NCBI GenBank assembly: GCA_903872005.1
Contig: CAIQJD010000593.1
Location: forward strand, 1 to 7,139
Reading direction: 5' to 3'
Source of the DNA: an uncultured bacterium
GTDB lineage: Bacteria > Chloroflexota > Anaerolineae > JACIWP01
DNA: 7,139 bases
Position 1 is the stretch's first letter. Each line of letters begins with the position of its first letter. The translations under genes were made by a program, and so were the position numbers. The notes under the pieces are model-generated. The model was given only the letters and a program-made list of their open reading frames with translations, had not been told where the DNA came from and searched no databases. Positions 5,971 through 7,139 of the stretch are shown here, piece by piece.

Positions 5971-5997
5971 GACGAACCAGACGCGGCCACGGTTACA
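5971..5997 (-). promoter_or_regulatory. Candidate ECF-sigma promoter (TGTAACC-N16-CGTC) upstream of the sigma/anti-sigma operon
   Basis: On the minus strand TGTAACC (5997-5991) is followed by 16 bases and CGTC (5974-5971). This matches the general form of ECF promoters, whose -35 carries an AAC core and whose -10 is CGTC-like. The known Bacillus sigma-X, -W and -M promoters have such elements. The leader would be about 50-55 bases. Such self-directed promoters are common for ECF operons. It lies between the hairpin at 6005-6044 and the sigma gene, so the operon need not depend on read-through from the dehydrogenase gene. Confidence 0.5.
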
Positions 5998-6004
5998 CGG
6001 ACAA

Positions 6005-6044
6005 GCGCGGGTTTGCAGCCCAGCGCCACGCTGCAAACCCGCGC
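6005..6044 (-). terminator. Perfect 15-bp hairpin after the MDR dehydrogenase gene
   Basis: The arms 6005-6019 (GCGCGGGTTTGCAGC) and 6030-6044 are exactly complementary, with a 10-base loop. It begins 20 bases after the stop of the minus-strand dehydrogenase gene. On the minus strand the stem is followed by TTGTCC, a very short T run. It most likely ends the dehydrogenase transcript and separates it from the sigma/anti-sigma operon. The left arm also contains GGGTTTGCAGCCC (with two loop bases), which can pair GGG with CCC as a small alternative fold. Confidence 0.7.
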
Positions 6045-6064
6045 CGCGCGTCACGCCAGAGGCG

Positions 6065-7078
6065 CTATTTCCACTTGAAGATGACGCCCACCATGGACTT
6101 GTCCCGCCCCAGCGCCATCTCATACGCTTCCTTAGCCTGGTCATAAGACAAGACATGCGTCACCAGATCCAACGGCCGAATGGCGCCGTCTTGCATCAAG
6201 TCCAGCAGGTACTCGCAGCCACGCAAGACCGAGAAGCGCGGCGTGGCATCCGGCAGGGGGTAATCGTAGGCCGGCAGGCCGGACACGATCTTGATCGTCA
6301 GACTCTTGGCGTACATCCACTTCAGCGCCAACGGGTTGAAGTCGAGGTCCTGCTCACCGCGGCCGGGCAGCGAGAGGATGGACAGGCGCCCGCCCTTCCG
6401 CAAGCTCTCGATGGCCGCGCGATAGGCCGGCCAGGGATTGGCCGCCAAAACCGCCAGGTCAATGCCGGCGCCGTGCGTGAACTCGTCCAGCTTCCGCGCC
6501 AGGTCGGCATCGTCGCTCAGCCAGGCGCGGTGCGCGCCGATCTTGCGCGCAAAGTCCATGCGATAGTCCGAGTTGCTCAACGCCACCGTGCGCGCCCCGA
6601 AGACACGCGCCAACGAGATCGTCGTCAGGCCAAGGATACCCGTGCCGACAACGGCCACGCTCTCGCCGGCCGAATAGGCGCCGGTGCGTAGCGCATGAAA
6701 GCCCAAATGGTACAGATAAGTCATCGAGGCGTTCTCCGACGAGACGCCATCCGGGATACGCACGATCATCTCGCTCTGCTTGGCGATATAGGCTGACTGA
6801 TGCGCCTTGAGCGAGAAGACGCGATCGCCCACCTTGAAGCGCTCCACCGCGCTGCCGATGGCCTTGACCGTGCCGGCGTTATTGTAGCCGACCCAGCGCG
6901 GGTAGTCCGGCGCGCCGGGGACGCGCTCCGCGCCCTCATAATTGCCGCGGTCGGTGCCCGTGGAGAGGGAAGAGAAATCGGTCTCGACGTAGATCTCGTC
7001 CGTCGCCAGCTTGGCGACATCCAGATCGCGCTCTTCGAGGCGCAAGTCTCGCGGTCCGTGCAGAATCCAGGCTTTCAT
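6065..7078 (-). CDS. MDR-superfamily dehydrogenase lacking zinc ligands (zinc-binding dehydrogenase-like)
   Basis: The 337-residue product has the medium-chain dehydrogenase/reductase plan: an N-terminal GroES-like domain to about residue 130, then a Rossmann domain with VVGTGILG at 143-150 (Gly145, Gly147, Gly150). The usual catalytic zinc site is missing. The GICGTD-type Cys position reads SSLSTGTD (36-43), the GHE position reads GYNNAG (64-69), and there is no four-Cys structural lobe. Only one Cys (288) was noted in the whole chain. This is the pattern of the MDR subgroup related to BchC-type bacteriochlorophyllide dehydrogenases and various sugar or alcohol oxidoreductases. No photosynthesis gene is nearby, so a BchC role is not supported. 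LSNSD after the second strand of the Rossmann fold lacks the usual acidic residue at the NAD-ribose position, which hints at NADP(H). The substrate is unknown; sugar or polyol oxidation is only a guess from context. GAGGAG lies 6 bases before ATG 7078. Confidence 0.82.
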   Translation of the reverse strand: MKAWILHGPRDLRLEERDLDVAKLATDEIYVETDFSSLSTGTDRGNYEGAERVPGAPDYPRWVGYNNAGTVKAIGSAVERFKVGDRVFSLKAHQSAYIAKQSEMIVRIPDGVSSENASMTYLYHLGFHALRTGAYSAGESVAVVGTGILGLTTISLARVFGARTVALSNSDYRMDFARKIGAHRAWLSDDADLARKLDEFTHGAGIDLAVLAANPWPAYRAAIESLRKGGRLSILSLPGRGEQDLDFNPLALKWMYAKSLTIKIVSGLPAYDYPLPDATPRFSVLRGCEYLLDLMQDGAIRPLDLVTHVLSYDQAKEAYEMALGRDKSMVGVIFKWK

Positions 7079-7084
7079 GCGCTA

Positions 7085-7090
7085 CTCCTC
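7085..7090 (-). promoter_or_regulatory. Ribosome binding site (GAGGAG) for the MDR dehydrogenase gene
   Basis: On the minus strand GAGGAG is 6 bases before ATG 7078 and supports that start. It is in good agreement with the spacing seen for the other genes of the window. Confidence 0.7.
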
Positions 7091-7130
7091 ATCAGTGATC
7101 GGATTGGTAATGCCACAGAATGACGCCCGC

Positions 7131-7136
7131 AGTGTA
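7131..7136 (-). promoter_or_regulatory. Possible -10 element (TACACT) for the MDR dehydrogenase gene, -35 outside window
   Basis: On the minus strand CTACACTGCGGGCGTC resembles the start region of the URO-D-family gene, CTACAATAGGGGACGTC. In that gene TACAAT is the -10. The matching -35 would lie beyond the window edge, so the call is tentative. The rest of 7079-7139 shows only leader sequence. Confidence 0.3.
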
Positions 7137-7139
7137 GCC

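Noticed and set aside
5909..6691. 260-residue open frame on the plus strand covering the intergenic gap and the end of the dehydrogenase gene
   Set aside because: Most of it is antisense to the MDR dehydrogenase, and the remainder covers the hairpin and the candidate ECF promoter. No domain is recognisable.
6065..7078. Assignment as bchC
   Set aside because: Only the subgroup resemblance supports it. No bacteriochlorophyll or photosystem gene occurs in the window, and many non-photosynthetic bacteria carry similar MDR proteins.
7091..7099. ATCAGTGAT as an operator before the dehydrogenase gene
   Set aside because: The arms are only 4 bases long. This is expected by chance and has no second copy nearby.

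Overview
The window looks like a chromosomal segment of a high-GC bacterium, most likely a member of the Chloroflexota (Anaerolineae/Caldilineae type). This placement is an inference. It rests on lipoprotein glycoside hydrolases with Pro/Thr-rich linkers, a DUF2270 membrane protein, a DUF5667-type anti-sigma factor and a non-haem URO-D-family protein found together. Nothing in the window (rRNA, marker gene) proves it. No tRNA, rRNA, CRISPR array, insertion sequence or prophage gene is visible.

Layout. (1) Positions 3-1912, plus strand: two tandem paralogous extracellular glycoside hydrolases of the clan GH-A type. The first is cut by the window edge. The second is a complete lipoprotein. A perfect 16-bp hairpin lies between them and a 13-bp hairpin follows the second. 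(2) Positions 1968-3029, minus strand: a URO-D/MtaA-like protein with its own well-formed promoter. (3) Positions 3125-4186, plus strand and divergent from (2): a DUF2270 membrane protein fused to a C-terminal DUF2179-like domain. (4) Positions 4193-5910, minus strand: an ECF sigma factor and its zinc-finger, membrane-anchored anti-sigma factor, overlapping by ATGA. Upstream is a candidate ECF-type promoter, which would fit autoregulation. (5) Positions 6065-7078, minus strand: a zinc-less MDR-family dehydrogenase ending in a 15-bp perfect hairpin.

How the parts may work together. The hydrolases act outside the cell on a polysaccharide or glycoside that cannot be named from sequence. The dehydrogenase and the URO-D-family protein are cytoplasmic and could act on small molecules, but no shared pathway can be shown. 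The sigma/anti-sigma pair is a self-contained envelope-signalling unit. Its anti-sigma factor carries a Pro/Thr-rich outer tail of about 180 residues, similar in composition to the linker of the hydrolase.

The most interesting non-genic signals are: the strong over-representation of the palindrome GCCGGC across genes and intergenic DNA; the TGTAACC-N16-CGTC promoter candidate before the sigma gene; the overlap of the minus-strand promoter with the ribosome binding site of the divergent gene; and the set of three long perfect hairpins at gene ends. I see no clear evidence of a wholly new multi-gene system.
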